A DNA stretch of 64,000 bases from Agapetus fuscipes. Lineage: Eukaryota; Arthropoda; Insecta; Trichoptera; Glossosomatidae. A program made the position numbers and the translations under genes. The notes under the pieces were generated by a model. The model worked only from the letters and a program-made list of their open reading frames with translations. It did not search any database and was not told the DNA's origin. The stretch spans positions 17,403,479 through 17,467,478 of the forward strand of contig OX637336.1 of NCBI GenBank assembly GCA_951799405.1, written 5' to 3'. Below, piece after piece: positions 50,701 through 62,691 of this stretch (position 1 is its first letter; every line of letters starts with the position of its first letter).

Positions 50701-51489
50701 AATATTGTTTAAATTTTTTACGTACCTCAGTCCCTCTTTTGATCTCCGGTATCAAGTTAAGCCTTACCACCGATATGTTCGCGCATACACAAGTGCATAA
50801 GGCCATTCCACAGCAATAAAATGCGCATGTATGCAACCAGGCATACTGGTTAGTCCTCCCACGCAAGTCAAATCTGATTCACAGACGCAGCACATAGTCC
50901 AGGCTTAAACCGCGACTTATTGAGATAAGTTAGTCGAAAGAGATTTATTACACGTTTTTAGATTAACGAATTTGAGAATAATATCGACGATTAAAAGGCA
51001 GTAGGGCATAAGCGACATAAACTAAATTGTTCAGTAGAGCAGTTTAATGTTTGAGATTGCAGAAAAATGGCATAACTTTTTTACTTTTTTATCATATCGT
51101 TAAAATCAAAACAGCTCTAAAATTTAAAAAATAAAGTCATTTATTGGTATTCCTATTAATGAGGTTTTACGATGTTTTACAATTTACAATTTGTCACAAG
51201 CGCCTTTAGGACAAAAAGGCCAAAGTCTTGTCGGTTACACAGAAACCATACTTCGAAAACGCAGTTGTTGGCTTGGGCATAAACAACACAAAAATCATCG
51301 TAGAGCTATGGGAGTTAGCGCATTGGAAAGAGCAGATTTTTTCAAGTAAGAGAGCATTCATAACTCGCTTTTGACCAAAATGTCACTTATCGTCGATATG
51401 GTTTCAAAAAATGCTTAGAGAAAGGCTTTTCTATTCGATGTTATTTACCACGATTATACTGCTTCCTCTTTTTCCTCTTTTTCCTCAGC
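50701..51489. other. Unassigned interval
   Basis: No ORF with recognisable features. Sequence appears unique in the window. Confidence 0.45.
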
Positions 51490-51775
51490 ATTTCTCAGTT
51501 CACTCCTGGACGTAGGCCTCCTTCAATCCTCTCCAGTTTTGTCTATTCCCTACTGTGTTCAGCCATCCTCTGCCTGCAGTTCCCTTGACGTCGTCCATCC
51601 ACCTCAGTTGGGGTCTCCTCACTCCACGCGTGGACTTTAAATAGTCCCAGCTTAAGCCATGGTGTCTCTGAATGAGGTCGCTTGAACCTCGGTTTAACGA
51701 CGTCCTAACAACCCAGCAGATGCGTTTCCTGCTTAACTCGTTCCTGTCACGTCCTCTATCATTCATAACGTCACT
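51490..51775 (-). pseudogene. LINE 3' end, RTE-like family
   Basis: Minus-strand frame ends R-R-P-Q-L-R-W-M-D-D-V-K, then W-L-N-T-V-G-N-R-Q-N-W-R-G-L-K-E-A-Y-V-Q. This is the characteristic C-terminus of RTE-type RTs. The same family is at 27625. Confidence 0.7.
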
Positions 51776-51831
51776 GTTATTACGCGTCCGCCTTTACAAA
51801 GCTGATTATTTATTTATTTATCGATATTGTC

Positions 51832-52300
51832 CGGTCGATAGCTCAGTTGGTAGAGTGCTTGCATTCCATGCCGTGAGCTCGGGTTCGAATCCCACCGAGA
51901 GTCTCACAAATGAATTTCCATTTCGGTTTTTATTTCAAAACAAAAGCTTTTAAGTACAAGTAATTATTAAAAAATGATAACAAACTTTGTTTAGTTCTAC
52001 TTTATTTATTTTTATTTAGTTACAAACAAAAATAACGTTATTTTTAAAAAGTTTGTTATCATTTTTTAATAATTAAAATGGAGTTCTACAATGTTTCCGC
52101 TAAAACTTTTCAAAAATTGCTTTTACAAGTAATGAGTACCAGCCTCCACGGGAGCTGGGAAAATCCCACTTCTACTGAAGTAGTTGGCGTAAGGGCGGCC
52201 CGTTTACCTGTAAAAGTAAATAGGTTTCACTCACCACATTCGAAACCCTTCGGGGATAACCCGGCAAGATTTACACTATATGTGAAGCTTAGTTGCGCTT
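51832..52300 (+). repeat. SINE B split by a small palindromic MITE
   Basis: Head CCGGTCGATAGCTCAGTTGG with B box GGGTTCGAATCCC at 51880-51895, and body ACCAGCCTCCACGGGAGCTG after 52135. The gap is the palindrome at 51961-52075. Confidence 0.8.
51961..52075. mobile_element. 115-bp palindromic MITE
   Basis: 28-bp inverted repeats TAATTATTAAAAAATGATAA and onward (51961-51988 and 52048-52075) match exactly. It carries no ORF. TSD unclear. Confidence 0.75.
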
Positions 52301-53329
52301 TTTTTTAATGTTCATGATATTCAAGTGTCAATGACTGGAACACTATAATGGGGTCCGAACATTCAAAGTATCCCTCGACTATGTGACGCCAACCGTTGTA
52401 AATTCCCGACAATCAGGATTTTTTATAGCTTACATCTTTAGTATTGTAAGCAAGTCAAAAGTACATACTTGAGGTGAAATAAATGCTCAACTTGTAAAAA
52501 TAAAACTCTGTGATATATTCTTTTTTATACTTTCTTGTTCCTTTATTATATTACCCTACGTGGTCGTCATTCATACTCTGATATATCGATGTACCAAAAA
52601 TATTTTAATGAATTATTAATTAGCAATTACCCAATGACATTTATTACACGAGGGTCGAAGTTAAAGTCGAGAGGACAAAATAAAAATACTCATGACAAAC
52701 TTCTAAACTACGGGATTTTCACACATTTTTAGTGTTTTCTCTTGTAGAAAATGGGAAAAAAGTTGCATTTATCTGAGAAACCCATGTTAGTTTAATATGC
52801 CACTTATACAGTTTTACCTTTAAGGTATCGAAATAATAGTCCGGTATTTTTTTTGGAGAATCGAAAACTTTTTTCAAATGTATTAAAATTCGAACACCAT
52901 TTACACTAGCCCCAAGTAAGAATATGACTTAAAATTCAGTGTCAGCAACAGTGCGCACTTTCTCAAAAATGTTTGCAATTGAAAACGCTCACTAGAAGCG
53001 CTACTTCTGTTTCCATTACGCTTTTCTGAAATGTTAGTGTTGAGTTTAAACGAAAGGTTGTATACTTTTTGGGGTACGAAAAGTGCTTCATGGAAACGTA
53101 TTTTAGCTGCTGATATTTTTTAGAAATGTTTTATACTTTCTCTTTTACGATATTATGGGGTGTAGAGACTAAATTGCACGAGGTCTGTACCCCTAGTATG
53201 AAATTGAACGCGCAAACCCAATCATAGCGTTTACAAAATAATGTATGGAATATTAACAGCGTCAGCTATGAGCGTTTTAGTATCCATATATTTTTGGTAA
53301 AACGCTATGATTGAGTTTTAAACGATGGG
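52301..53329. other. AT-rich interval with an inverse dispersed repeat
   Basis: 52690-52830 is the inverse of 16926-17166 (TACAGTTTTACCTTTAAGG). Remaining parts show no features. Confidence 0.5.
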
Positions 53330-54070
53330 TTTTGTACTTAGTACCATCGACTTATGGTATATGTGGACTAGAAATTATTTTAACGAAAATAGACATTGTA
53401 TATCTGTTTCAACTTACTTACGAAAATGGTCCTTAGTAAGAAAGAGTAAAACGATCTTCACTGTGTCATTTAGTTGTATAGGTAGGGTACACATACAACT
53501 TGGATGAAACCAAAAAGTATTTCCAGAATGTTGGCAGCATTGATATTCATTCCTGCGAGAACATTGTGCGCACGCACTTTAAATCTTTTGATCGGTAATT
53601 TTGACAAATTTTAAACGTAAGAGGCATTATTTTAAGACATTATGGCATGTGTAATTATTGGGTGTCGAAAAACATAATGAGTAAAACAAAAAAATACTGA
53701 ACAGGCCACGACGGCTCTAAATATTGACTTATGATATTTACGGACTAGAAATTATTTTAACGAAAATAGACATTGTATATCTGTTTCAACTTCTCTCAAC
53801 AAAAGAGAACAAGGAACTTCACAGTGGCATTCCATGCATACAAAACTCAGGCGAAAAACTCAGGCGGATGTAAAAATGTTTCTAGAAAGGTGGCAACATT
53901 GCCGCTTACGTTCCATGCCCAAACCAGTCCGAACATAGAACGCATACGTTATAAATCTTTTGATCGATAAAACTGATCAATTTTAAAGAAAAAATGCATT
54001 ATTTTAAGACATCATGGCATGAGCTATAAATGGGTGTCAAAACACAAAATGAAAAAACCAAGAAAACATA
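53330..54070. repeat. Diverged tandem duplication, ~375 bp
   Basis: GACTAGAAATTATTTTAACG at 53366 and 53744, and TCTTTTGATCGGTAATTTTG at 53583 with its relative at 53956, show two tandem ~375-bp copies that have since diverged. No coding content. Confidence 0.7.
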
Positions 54071-54544
54071 GAATTTGACGTGTAAAAACAAGTTTTCTAT
54101 GACTACACCACTGCAACGTTTGACAGGACTGAGACACAAATGTGGTCAATAGTATGTAACAATTCAGTAAGTAAGTTTCTGCTTCTACCTCTACCTCTAC
54201 CAGCGCTGCGCCGCTGTCTTTAGTGTATTAAACTGTCATCGCGAGATGGCGCTGCCCGGCGTTGGCGGGAAAAGGACATTAATCAAAATGGCGGTCGGGA
54301 GCGTCACCCGGCAGTGTTGCCAGCCGTGAAATATCATCATCATAAGTAAATAAATAAATAAACTCAGCTACAGAAAATGGTCAAACCTGAAACACTCCAT
54401 TAGTGGACGCAGCCAAATTGTTATTTTTACTTTAGAAACTGGCGAGTTTGTGCAAAAATGTGAGAAAAGGAATAGGTACCTGCTTACAAAAAACCAGTCT
54501 GTTATTTCTTTGGATTTTTCGTTGTACATTATTCACTATTAAAA
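54071..54544. other. GC-richer interval
   Basis: 54225-54310 (GATGGCGCTGCCCGGCGTTG) is GC-rich. No ORF or promoter consensus was recognised. Confidence 0.4.
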
Positions 54545-54795
54545 GTTGAGGGGTTTATGTTCATAAGAGGTTTATTTTATTTATTTATTTTTTGGACGAT
54601 TTCTTTAGCGCCGTATTGTGACCAATCACCTCAAGGGCGCTTTACACGTTGTAAAAACAATAATTAACATTAACTTAAACTTAAAGGTTTGGATTTAAAT
54701 TTGTAAGAACATAATATGCAGCATTTGTAAGTGCAAACCTTGCACGTAATATGAATTTTAAAAGTTAATATATCTCTTTGCGAATTAGAATATAG
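54545..54795 (+). repeat. GTR repeat with an insertion
   Basis: The copy starts GTTGAGGGGTTTATGTTCAT and resumes after an inserted segment (about 54575-54690) at AAAGGTTTGGATTTAAATTT. The tail is degraded. Confidence 0.6.
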
Positions 54796-55000
54796 ATACC
54801 TTTGCATTCAATAAAAAAAATATTGTTCCAAAACGATGTAAGAAAGCAAAGCATTTTGGGTCGTGCTTTTTGCATGGCCGGCCCTGTGCTGTGGAATGCC
54901 CTACCCCATGAGCTTAGAGCCGTAGAGAGTTCAAGTGCGGTTAGGTCGGAATCGAAGACATGCTTGTTTCGGAGATGTTGTAGTTGAATAGTGCCCTTGT
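54796..55000 (+). pseudogene. Non-LTR RT C-terminal fragment
   Basis: Translates to A-G-P-V-L-W-N-A-L-P followed by H-E-L-R-A-V-E-S, the CR1-like ORF2 C-terminal box (P..WN.LP). It carries only the last ~60 codons. Confidence 0.6.
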
Positions 55001-55903
55001 TTAATATTGTTATTTGATAAGTAGATCAATTTTCTTATTTTCAAGAAGATGGCAAATAAACAAAATTTGATATTCTTGCGAATAAAAATTACATAATTTT
55101 GTAACTTGATCCATTCGGGAGATTTTAAGCATCCTACTATTTTCTTCCTTATTGAGCGCAAGACTGTTTTTGAAACACTGGGTAAGCATCCACCCTCATT
55201 TTTTTGTGATAATTAAACCTTTCATTAAAACTCTTACTACGGATAAATTAAAATTTATGGAAGTTTGTAAATTTCAACGCCCCAAGTGTGCTCGATTGTC
55301 AATATGTTTTCATGTTTGTAAGGAATGCAATGGCGTGTTAAACTATTACATAAACGCATCGTCATTCAATTGCTCGTAAATTAAATGCAATTAAAAATAC
55401 TTTACTGAATTGAATATCTTTCACAGCTTTATAGCTCTAGCATTTTCTCACATCCTAAACTCAATCGTTTTACAGCTTGTATGAACGTCTTGCAGGCTGA
55501 GCTCTATTCAATAGACCTCTTTGTGTTTGCTTCTCATGGGAGATATCATATAACACTTCCTTTATTATACATATTTAGAGCTTGGACTACTAAGCAATAA
55601 AAATCAAATGAAATAGTGCCTACTTAATTCAATCATTTTACTAGCTTAAAAGTACTAACAAACGAGCGTTTTTTTCTTAAAAGACAGAATAGTCAATTAG
55701 TATCATCATATCAACTCATCGTTGTATTTTGTAATGGATTTATGGATATGGATGGACTTTCTGTGGATAAAACCGATAGGCTTTCCTTGATTCAGCTCAA
55801 GATGTTGATATCAAATTCATCAACTAACAGCTTTGAAAGCATTCTTCTTTGTTATAATTTTTTTAGGCTTTCATGGCAGGATTCAAATGGTCTTCCGGAC
55901 TTA
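55001..55903. other. AT-rich interval, nothing recognised
   Basis: Several short open frames without family features. Confidence 0.45.
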
Positions 55904-56052
55904 GACCGTGGTCCATAGTTTCCTTCTTCTTGCTTCTTTCTTTCTTTTTTTCTTACTTAGAAGTTACACACAGTGGTAACTAAACGTAAGCAAGAAGAAA
56001 GAAAAATTAAGGAAAAAAATAAACAAGGATAAGGAAACTATGGACCACAGTC
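55904..56052. mobile_element. Palindromic MITE, GAC(C/T)GTGGTCC ends
   Basis: GACCGTGGTCCATAGTTTCC at 55904 and its inverse at 56033-56052 (GGAAACTATGGACCACAGTC). The interior also folds back (CTTCTTGCTTCTTTC against GCAAGAAGAAAG). No ORF. Confidence 0.75.
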
Positions 56053-58187
56053 AAAAACCGGAAGAGCAATAGCAAGCATTATTCTCTGTTCTTGCCTAAA
56101 TACTAAAGAAAGTCTTATAACGTATGTACGGTTGATAGAAAACCTAAAACATGATGGCTGAATTGATTTCTTATCTGTATATGTGTTGTTCTGGAGAAGA
56201 AAAACGATAGATATCAGCGTTAATTGTGTGATTCGAGTAAGCAATCTTCCAGTCTCTGTCGATGGTCAATTTAGTAATGTCTCACATTTTGACGCTTATT
56301 TATGTGTGTAAATATTCAATACCCACTTCAATACCTTTCAAAACAGTCTGTAATTTAATTCCGAATTTAATTTATTGCATATTTTGTTACTCCATTATAT
56401 AATAACTTGCTTTTAAATTGCATGTAATCGAAATGGTAGTGAATAAAAAGTATTAGCTTCGCATTTTGTTTTTTTTTTTTAGATTCTTTTATATTATTCA
56501 ATTGGTAATTGTGTTTTCACACATTGTATACCACAGTGTGAAATCTCTATGGTATGACGGATCTTGTTTTGGCGGACCTTTTTAACCGCAAGATGGCGGC
56601 TTGTCAAACTTAAAAATGGACCGCGAATGCGAAGATAGTCGGCATCGGTACACCTACACTTAAAATCTGCCAACCTTTTTATTATGGCACCTTTATAAGG
56701 CGTGCTCCGAATAAATAACGATAAAAAACAATTTAGTTTGTTGAACCGACGCGACGCGTAGCTACAAGTCAATTTATATTTTTTCTTGTTATCCCAGAAC
56801 TCTTATTTTTTTAGAGAATTTTTAGATGTAAACCGTCAAACTAGTATTTTAAAGATTGCTTCAGTATTGTAACAAAACTATGAACTGTGGAAAAACATAT
56901 TTAGGTCGAGGATAGTTAAAAAATACAAAAATGACATTCGTATAAATAGTAGTTTCTACGTATATCTTAATAAGAATAATTGTAGTCCACTTTTGCATGT
57001 GTTTATATGGCTGGTTTAAAATCAGTTTGTATAAAAAAGCACACCACATGGCCTTATAGGAATTTCACCCGATAGCTTTAAAAGTAAAAGTGACGTCAGC
57101 TGGCTGTGTACTTTTTTCCTTTAACATGGCAACACCGCGAAAGCCCTTTACAACCATAGAGCTTAAAATACTTGGGATTTGAATTCGAATTAAAAAAAAA
57201 AAATAGGTAACAGTTTATTGTCAAATGAACATACTATTCAAAATTTCAGTAATAATTTACTATTATTAATACATTACTATCTAATATATTACAACTATCT
57301 AGTTATTGAAAAAACGGTGTAAAGGAATTTACCCATAGGGACTATTTTACCGTGCCAAATTTAGATATTTCATGCTGCATGTAGGTACATAATATCTCTC
57401 AATTATAAAATGAGCTTTATGCGTTTGTATGCACCGTCATACAGAATAACACACGCACACATATTATTATACTGTAATTCACGTCTCAGCAGAGATTTAA
57501 AATCCTTTCCAAAGACCTACATTCATTTTTTGTTCCGTTGAAAAGCAGATTATTTCAATTTGCTTTTGTATTATTCTTTTTTACTACGTTATCCTTTATA
57601 ATATTATTATGTTTTATTTATCAACACGTAAATGTGTAGATATCGTTTTTACTTTTTTTATCGTTTTTAAGGTAAAAAATAAAAATCAATAAGTACAGTA
57701 CAAATACAGAATCCTTTCACTCTGTACTTCATCTTTTTTGAGTAAAACGGTATTTTACATCGTTTGTAGTGTTTTTTTCGATTCTTAATGGATTCTTATC
57801 AGATTCTCGAGTGAATCACCACATAGTTCATAACTGATTAATTACTTCAAAAATAAATTTAAAGTTTGACATTGTTGACAGCAGCTGTTATCGTTTTTTT
57901 TGTCTATGGTCAAACTAGTGCTGCCATACCTCTAGTGTGGCATCGTGTATTATATTTACGCCATACTGTTATAATTACCTACCATAAAACAAAATAATAA
58001 ACAACGTTTTTTGTTCTTTCCGCACGTCTTGCACGGTAGTTTTAATGGAAATGAATGAGTGTCGTTAGCGTTGCAGCGTTCGCCATTTGCAAATATAAAC
58101 ATTATTATGATTAATTTCATTTTAATGGTTCTTTATATCGTGAAATATGATACTTGTTCAGACACAATATTTATTTGCCATTACGAT
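56053..58187. other. Long AT-rich interval
   Basis: I find no gene, no GTR copy and no SINE in this 2.1 kb, one of the longest stretches free of the common repeats. Confidence 0.5.
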
Positions 58188-58192
58188 TATTC
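58188..58192. repeat. TSD TATTC, copia left
   Basis: TATTC here recurs at 61575-61579 after the right LTR. 5 bp suits a copia integrase. Confidence 0.75.
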
Positions 58193-58397
58193 TATTGTTA
58201 TCTTATTTTGTCAGCGGTGAAATTGAAGATAAACACTCATATATCGGGTTTATATGTTTTATTAGTTAGTTTTAACAGACACAACATTTAGCTCACACAA
58301 CTTGAAAAGCCCTCCATTTTCTCTCTGACAGGTTGAGTAACCCAATAAAAATAAACTGCAACTTTGAGTTGCCAACTCGCACTACCAACTTACAACA
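58193..58397 (-). repeat. copia 3' LTR (205 bp)
   Basis: On the minus strand begins TGTTGTAAGTTGG and ends AACAATA. Same as 61370-61574. Confidence 0.9.
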
Positions 58398-58743
58398 CTT
58401 CCCCTCAGTTTAAGTTTTATTGTCTCCGAAATTCTCGTCGAAATAATTGGTCCATGGCACATCATTATTATAAATCCTGAAAATGATTTTCTCTCACCCT
58501 TATTATTATTATAATCAGAATCACAATAAATCTCAACTAATGGATTCTTCCCCTCACACTTAGAATAAACAATTTTCAAATCTTTAGTCTCTTTGAGATA
58601 TCTTAAAATATGAACAACCTCGTTCCAATTCTTTTTCTTTGGATCATTTAGATACTGTCTAACTTTGCTCAATACAAAACTGAGATCAGATCTCGTACAG
58701 TTTGGTAAATAATTTATCCTCCCTACAGCATGTTGATACATTG
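58398..58743 (-). pseudogene. copia RNase H, truncated and frameshifted
   Basis: Frame opens near 58743 with V-G-R-I-N-Y-L-P-N-C-T-R-S-D-L and contains E-I-Y-C-D-S-D-Y (catalytic Asp). It stops after I-S-T-R-I-S-E-T, so the last part of RNase H is absent. A frame change relative to the upstream gene occurs near 58750-58800. Confidence 0.8.
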
Positions 58744-61221
58744 CTACATCATACGATTCTTCAGCTGTTTCAGTTTTATCTTCATTACTAGCGGAAGGGG
58801 AGCACCTCTTCCCTTTGCTTGAATTAAACCAAACTCAGTAATAACCTCCTCAATATATTTTTTCTGATCGATACTGATCACTCCATTACCTTGAACCACA
58901 TGCATTGACAAAAAATCTTTCATTTCACCAAGATCTCTCACTTCAATTTTTAACATCAACTCTCTCTTAATCCACAGAACTTTCTCTTTCACTCTAGTTC
59001 CATCTTTTACATTATCTCCATACCCAACAAACACACAATCTATAGCTCTCTGATTGAATTTTCCATTATCACAATAAAGAAATCCCTTACAACCAAAAAG
59101 TACAAGTCTCTCATAGTCCTCAACTTTCAACTCTTTTCTACTCCAATGTACCATGGGAATTTGATTGTCAATGGCTCTAGATGGTGACATATTTCTCACA
59201 AAACAGGCAACACTCATAGCTTCAGCCCAGAAAGAAATAGGAAGTCCAGACTGTATAAGCATACACCTAATAGCATTACCTAGAGTCCTATTTTGCCTCT
59301 CTGCTATTCCATTTTGAGCTGGGGAGTCTCTGACTGTCTTTCTATGGATTATCCCATTCTCCTTGAGAAATGCCTGAAACTCTCCATCAATGTACTCTCC
59401 ACCTCCATCTGATTGCAAGGCCTTAATCTTGGAATCATGTAACAATTCAACATAGGTTTTAAATTGTTTAAACACACCAAACACTTGATTTTTCCTCGCT
59501 AAAGGATAAACAGTTACATACCTAGAATAGTCATCAATAAAGGTCACTGCATATTTTGAACCACCAACAGAAGAAGACAATTTACCCATTACATCAGTAT
59601 GTATTAACTCCAAAGGTTTAGAAGTCTTTCGTTCACTTGTCAAAGGAAAACCAATCCTCGTAGCCTTTCCTTTTGAACATACATCACACTTTTCATCAAG
59701 TTTTCCATGACACTCAATAACTGGTATTTTCTTAATGGCTTCTTCATGGAGGTGTCCAAGACGGGAATGCCACTCAACAGCACTCCGCAATGCCACTGCA
59801 CTCCTAACGTTGCCACCCACACTGGTATCGCTGGAACATACCACTTTCACATTGTTGAAGTTATGATTTTTCTTTACATCCAAAACATAAAGTCCATCTC
59901 TGACAGGTGCAGTGAAAATAACTTCCATGTTGTCTAACTTATCTCTAGCAATACAACTGTTTTCCTCAGAAGTACAATAAATACCCTTTTTGGCTAATTT
60001 TGAGGTTGATAACAAATTGAATGAATACTCAGGCACATACAATACACTAGACATGCACAGTTTCCAACCACCACATTCATCAGTAATGTTTAGTTCAATT
60101 TGTCCTTCACCTAGCACCGCAACACTACCTTTTCCCATAACAACCTCTCCTGTGGTAACCTTCAACTCCTTGAACATATGTTTATCATTGCAGATATGAT
60201 CATTCGCAGCACTATCAATTAGGAATTCACAATTAATGTCTGATTGATAACCACTGGTGACCAAAGCTTTTGATGTACTTACACATGACCTAGACTTTGG
60301 ATTGCTGTTGGAATTGTTATTGTCCTTAATTTCTACTTTTTCTTGACAATTTCCTGCCATGTGTCCAAGCTTTCCACAACGATAACATTTGATATCACTA
60401 CACTCTCTCATCATGTGACCAAATTGTCCACACTGATAACACTTCACACTCTTTGGTTGGTTGTTTGACCCAGCAAGTATCTTGTTGTAGTTTACATTGT
60501 TCTGAAAAACATTGGAGTTGCTGCTGTTTTGACCTCCTCGATATCCTCCTCTTCCGCCTTGATTCTTGCCTTCTCGACCACGGTTTCCTTCCTTCTCCTT
60601 GGAGTTCTTGGTGACCGATGAGAAAGCATTACTAATGCCCTCAAACTCCGACTCATCTTCTTCTTGCAGCAAGGTAGCCTTAACCTTCTCCGTTGTCAGT
60701 TCTCTCTCCTTGCCCAACATTGAGATCAAAACTCTGTACTTGTCCTTAGGCAGACCAACTAAGAAAACACCTGCTAGCTGACTGTCATTTAATTCCAGTC
60801 CGTAGCCTCCACTCCTAATAACACGATTCAGACCTTGAATCTTCGCCATATATACATGCATAGGCAGGTCCTCTGTCTTCAAAATATTCATCATTTCTTT
60901 CATCTTCTCCAAACATTGAATTAACGTGAAAGAAGAATGAATTGTTTTCAGCTTAGCCCACGCTTCATAGGCAGTAACACAATCTCCTATGTCTTCCATG
61001 TATGCATCGTCGACATACCGCCACAGAAACACAAGAGCCTTCCTATTAGTTCTTGTTTGTTCTTGATTAAAATTAACTACATCCACACCCTGATAGCCAG
61101 GATCAATTGCATTCCAGCAATTTCTGTCTACTAATTCGGCCATAGCTCGTCGCGACCACGCATAATAGTTGCTCCTCTTCAACTTTGGGATGGACTCCCT
61201 TGTCTCATTGTAGTCCATCAT
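58744..61221 (-). CDS. copia Gag-protease-integrase polyprotein, RT core deleted
   Basis: About 825 residues from an ATG at 61221. N-terminal copia Gag, then two CCHC knuckles (CYQCGQFGHMMREC, CYRCGKLGHMAGNC). The aspartic protease centre is DSAANDHI (copia form). Integrase has the HHCC zinc site (WHSRLGHL ... CDVCSKGK) and the DDE core (HTDV, QSDGGGEY, QNGIAERQ). After the integrase C-terminus (FVGYGDN) the sequence jumps to the RT thumb (DLGEMKDFLSMHV), so the fingers and the palm with Y-V-D-D are gone. The protein can be translated, but no reverse transcriptase would be made. Confidence 0.85.
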   Translation of the reverse strand: MMDYNETRESIPKLKRSNYYAWSRRAMAELVDRNCWNAIDPGYQGVDVVNFNQEQTRTNRKALVFLWRYVDDAYMEDIGDCVTAYEAWAKLKTIHSSFTLIQCLEKMKEMMNILKTEDLPMHVYMAKIQGLNRVIRSGGYGLELNDSQLAGVFLVGLPKDKYRVLISMLGKERELTTEKVKATLLQEEDESEFEGISNAFSSVTKNSKEKEGNRGREGKNQGGRGGYRGGQNSSNSNVFQNNVNYNKILAGSNNQPKSVKCYQCGQFGHMMRECSDIKCYRCGKLGHMAGNCQEKVEIKDNNNSNSNPKSRSCVSTSKALVTSGYQSDINCEFLIDSAANDHICNDKHMFKELKVTTGEVVMGKGSVAVLGEGQIELNITDECGGWKLCMSSVLYVPEYSFNLLSTSKLAKKGIYCTSEENSCIARDKLDNMEVIFTAPVRDGLYVLDVKKNHNFNNVKVVCSSDTSVGGNVRSAVALRSAVEWHSRLGHLHEEAIKKIPVIECHGKLDEKCDVCSKGKATRIGFPLTSERKTSKPLELIHTDVMGKLSSSVGGSKYAVTFIDDYSRYVTVYPLARKNQVFGVFKQFKTYVELLHDSKIKALQSDGGGEYIDGEFQAFLKENGIIHRKTVRDSPAQNGIAERQNRTLGNAIRCMLIQSGLPISFWAEAMSVACFVRNMSPSRAIDNQIPMVHWSRKELKVEDYERLVLFGCKGFLYCDNGKFNQRAIDCVFVGYGDNVKDGTRVKEKVLWIKRELMLKIEVRDLGEMKDFLSMHVVQGNGVISIDQKKYIEEVITEFGLIQAKGRGAPLPLVMKIKLKQLKNRMM

Positions 61222-61354
61222 CTTGCTTATTGTTGCTGGCTGTAGAAAAAGATCTCACACACACTAATTTTCACTTTTGAACTCCACTAAAAAGATCTCA
61301 CACTCACTAACTAATTTTCACTTTTGCGCTCCACTCCTCTTCAATTCCTCACGC

Positions 61355-61369
61355 TCTGGGCCCATAACC
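61355..61369 (-). other. copia primer-binding site (half tRNA-iMet type)
   Basis: CTGGGCCCATAACC on the plus strand is the sense sequence of the initiator-tRNA anticodon stem. Copia is known to prime from the internal part of this tRNA. Confidence 0.75.
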
Positions 61370-61574
61370 TATTGTTATCTTATTTTGTCAGCGGTGAAAT
61401 TGAAGATAAACACTCATATATCGGGTTTATATGTTTTATTAGTTAGTTTTAACAGACACAACATTTAGCTCACACAACTTGAAAAGCCCTCCATTTTCTC
61501 TCTGACAGGTTGAGTAACCCAATAAAAATAAACTGCAACTTTGAGTTGCCAACTCGCACTACCAACTTACAACA
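61370..61574 (-). repeat. copia 5' LTR (205 bp)
   Basis: Matches 58193-58397 throughout. Its TATTGTTATC edge directly adjoins the PBS. Confidence 0.9.
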
Positions 61575-61579
61575 TATTC

Positions 61580-62035
61580 AACACTTTACTTATGAAGAAT
61601 AAAACTCCCTGATGTAACACGCGTGTTTACACACATGCTACATCAAAAACTTTAGATTTTTATTACTATCCGCATGTCAAATAATCATATCATTCTTTGA
61701 CAAATGCATTTCGTACACGAATAACTTAGGTGCATATTAATTTTATTGTTTTATTTATTAGTAAGCAAGAAAACTTTTGCAATATTTCAAATGGCGAAAG
61801 ATAACACTTAACTGAGTACTATAAGTTTCTGCAATTTGCTCTTTTACTATCGTGGGAATGTAATAGTTTTTACTTTCCCAAAGTAGCGCTTAAAAATTAT
61901 ATTTTATTAATTGCCATAAGTGCATTTTTTATAATAAGGAACACTCCAACAATCTATATTCTATAATATAGCTGCATTTAAGATTCATTCATAACAATTA
62001 TTATTTGTTGATTTTAAAAATTGTAATGTGTTGTG
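61580..62035. other. AT-rich interval, nothing recognised
   Basis: No coding or repeat features. Confidence 0.45.
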
Positions 62036-62292
62036 TATGTTCCTTGACTTATATGTTGGCATGCGACTGACCACCCATGCTGTAGAAAATGGTTCACTTT
62101 GCCAATGTCACTCCTGTTTCAGGGAAGGTCAGCAGGAGTTGCAGGGATTATGTTCATTTGAGATTCGGGTTTTAATATTGTAGGTCCGCATGCGGCATGT
62201 TTAAGCGCAAACTTATACGTGTCTGCTTGTGAAAATGCGTATAGTGCGAGTCTGTAATGTTACATATATTTGCAACTTAGATTAGATTAGAC
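62036..62292 (+). repeat. GTR repeat, full length
   Basis: Complete copy; GCATGCGGCATG second hairpin and GATTAGATTAGA tail. Confidence 0.85.
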
Positions 62293-62691
62293 GTCATATT
62301 TACAAACCATGATATTGCAATCGAAATCTGCGTTCAATTTCAAATACAAATTAACACTAATACGTTTGGAATTCACACATTACACAATGAGCTCTCATAG
62401 CTTTACGTGTCACTACGAGTATGAATTCTTAAATTTAGATTTCTAATGTCTTTATGCGCTTGTTTTGAGCAAATATAAGGCATTTTATCCGTCCGCGAGC
62501 CTCTGATTGACCCGCCAAGTCGCGGCACTGAGAAATTTGTGTTTTTATCAGACATGATGTTTTTCATTTCGTTTTTTGTCTCTCCTCCTCGCACACACAC
62601 ACACACACACACTCACAAAACCCATGCAGTGAAATCATTACCGCCAGCTGACGAGCTCTCTTGTATGGAGCTTAGTAATATTAATATAATG
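62293..62691. other. Unassigned interval with (CA)n
   Basis: A (CA)n microsatellite at about 62591-62613. No gene. Confidence 0.5.

Larger units (their letters stand above)
58193..61574 (-). mobile_element. RT-deleted copia-type LTR retrotransposon
   Basis: 3.4 kb. LTRs of 205 bp at both ends show no difference that I find. On the minus strand, the PBS next to the 5' LTR is GGTTATGGGCCCAGAG, complementary to the anticodon region of tRNA-iMet, as in copia. A polypurine CTGAGGGGAAG precedes the 3' LTR. The order gag-protease-integrase-RNase H is the copia order, with the RT core missing. Replication must have been supplied in trans, or the deletion came after insertion. Confidence 0.9.

Noticed and set aside
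57640..57675. Second recursive splice candidate (TTTTTAAG|GTAAAA)
   Set aside because: AAG instead of CAG and a weak donor; T-rich DNA makes such matches common here.
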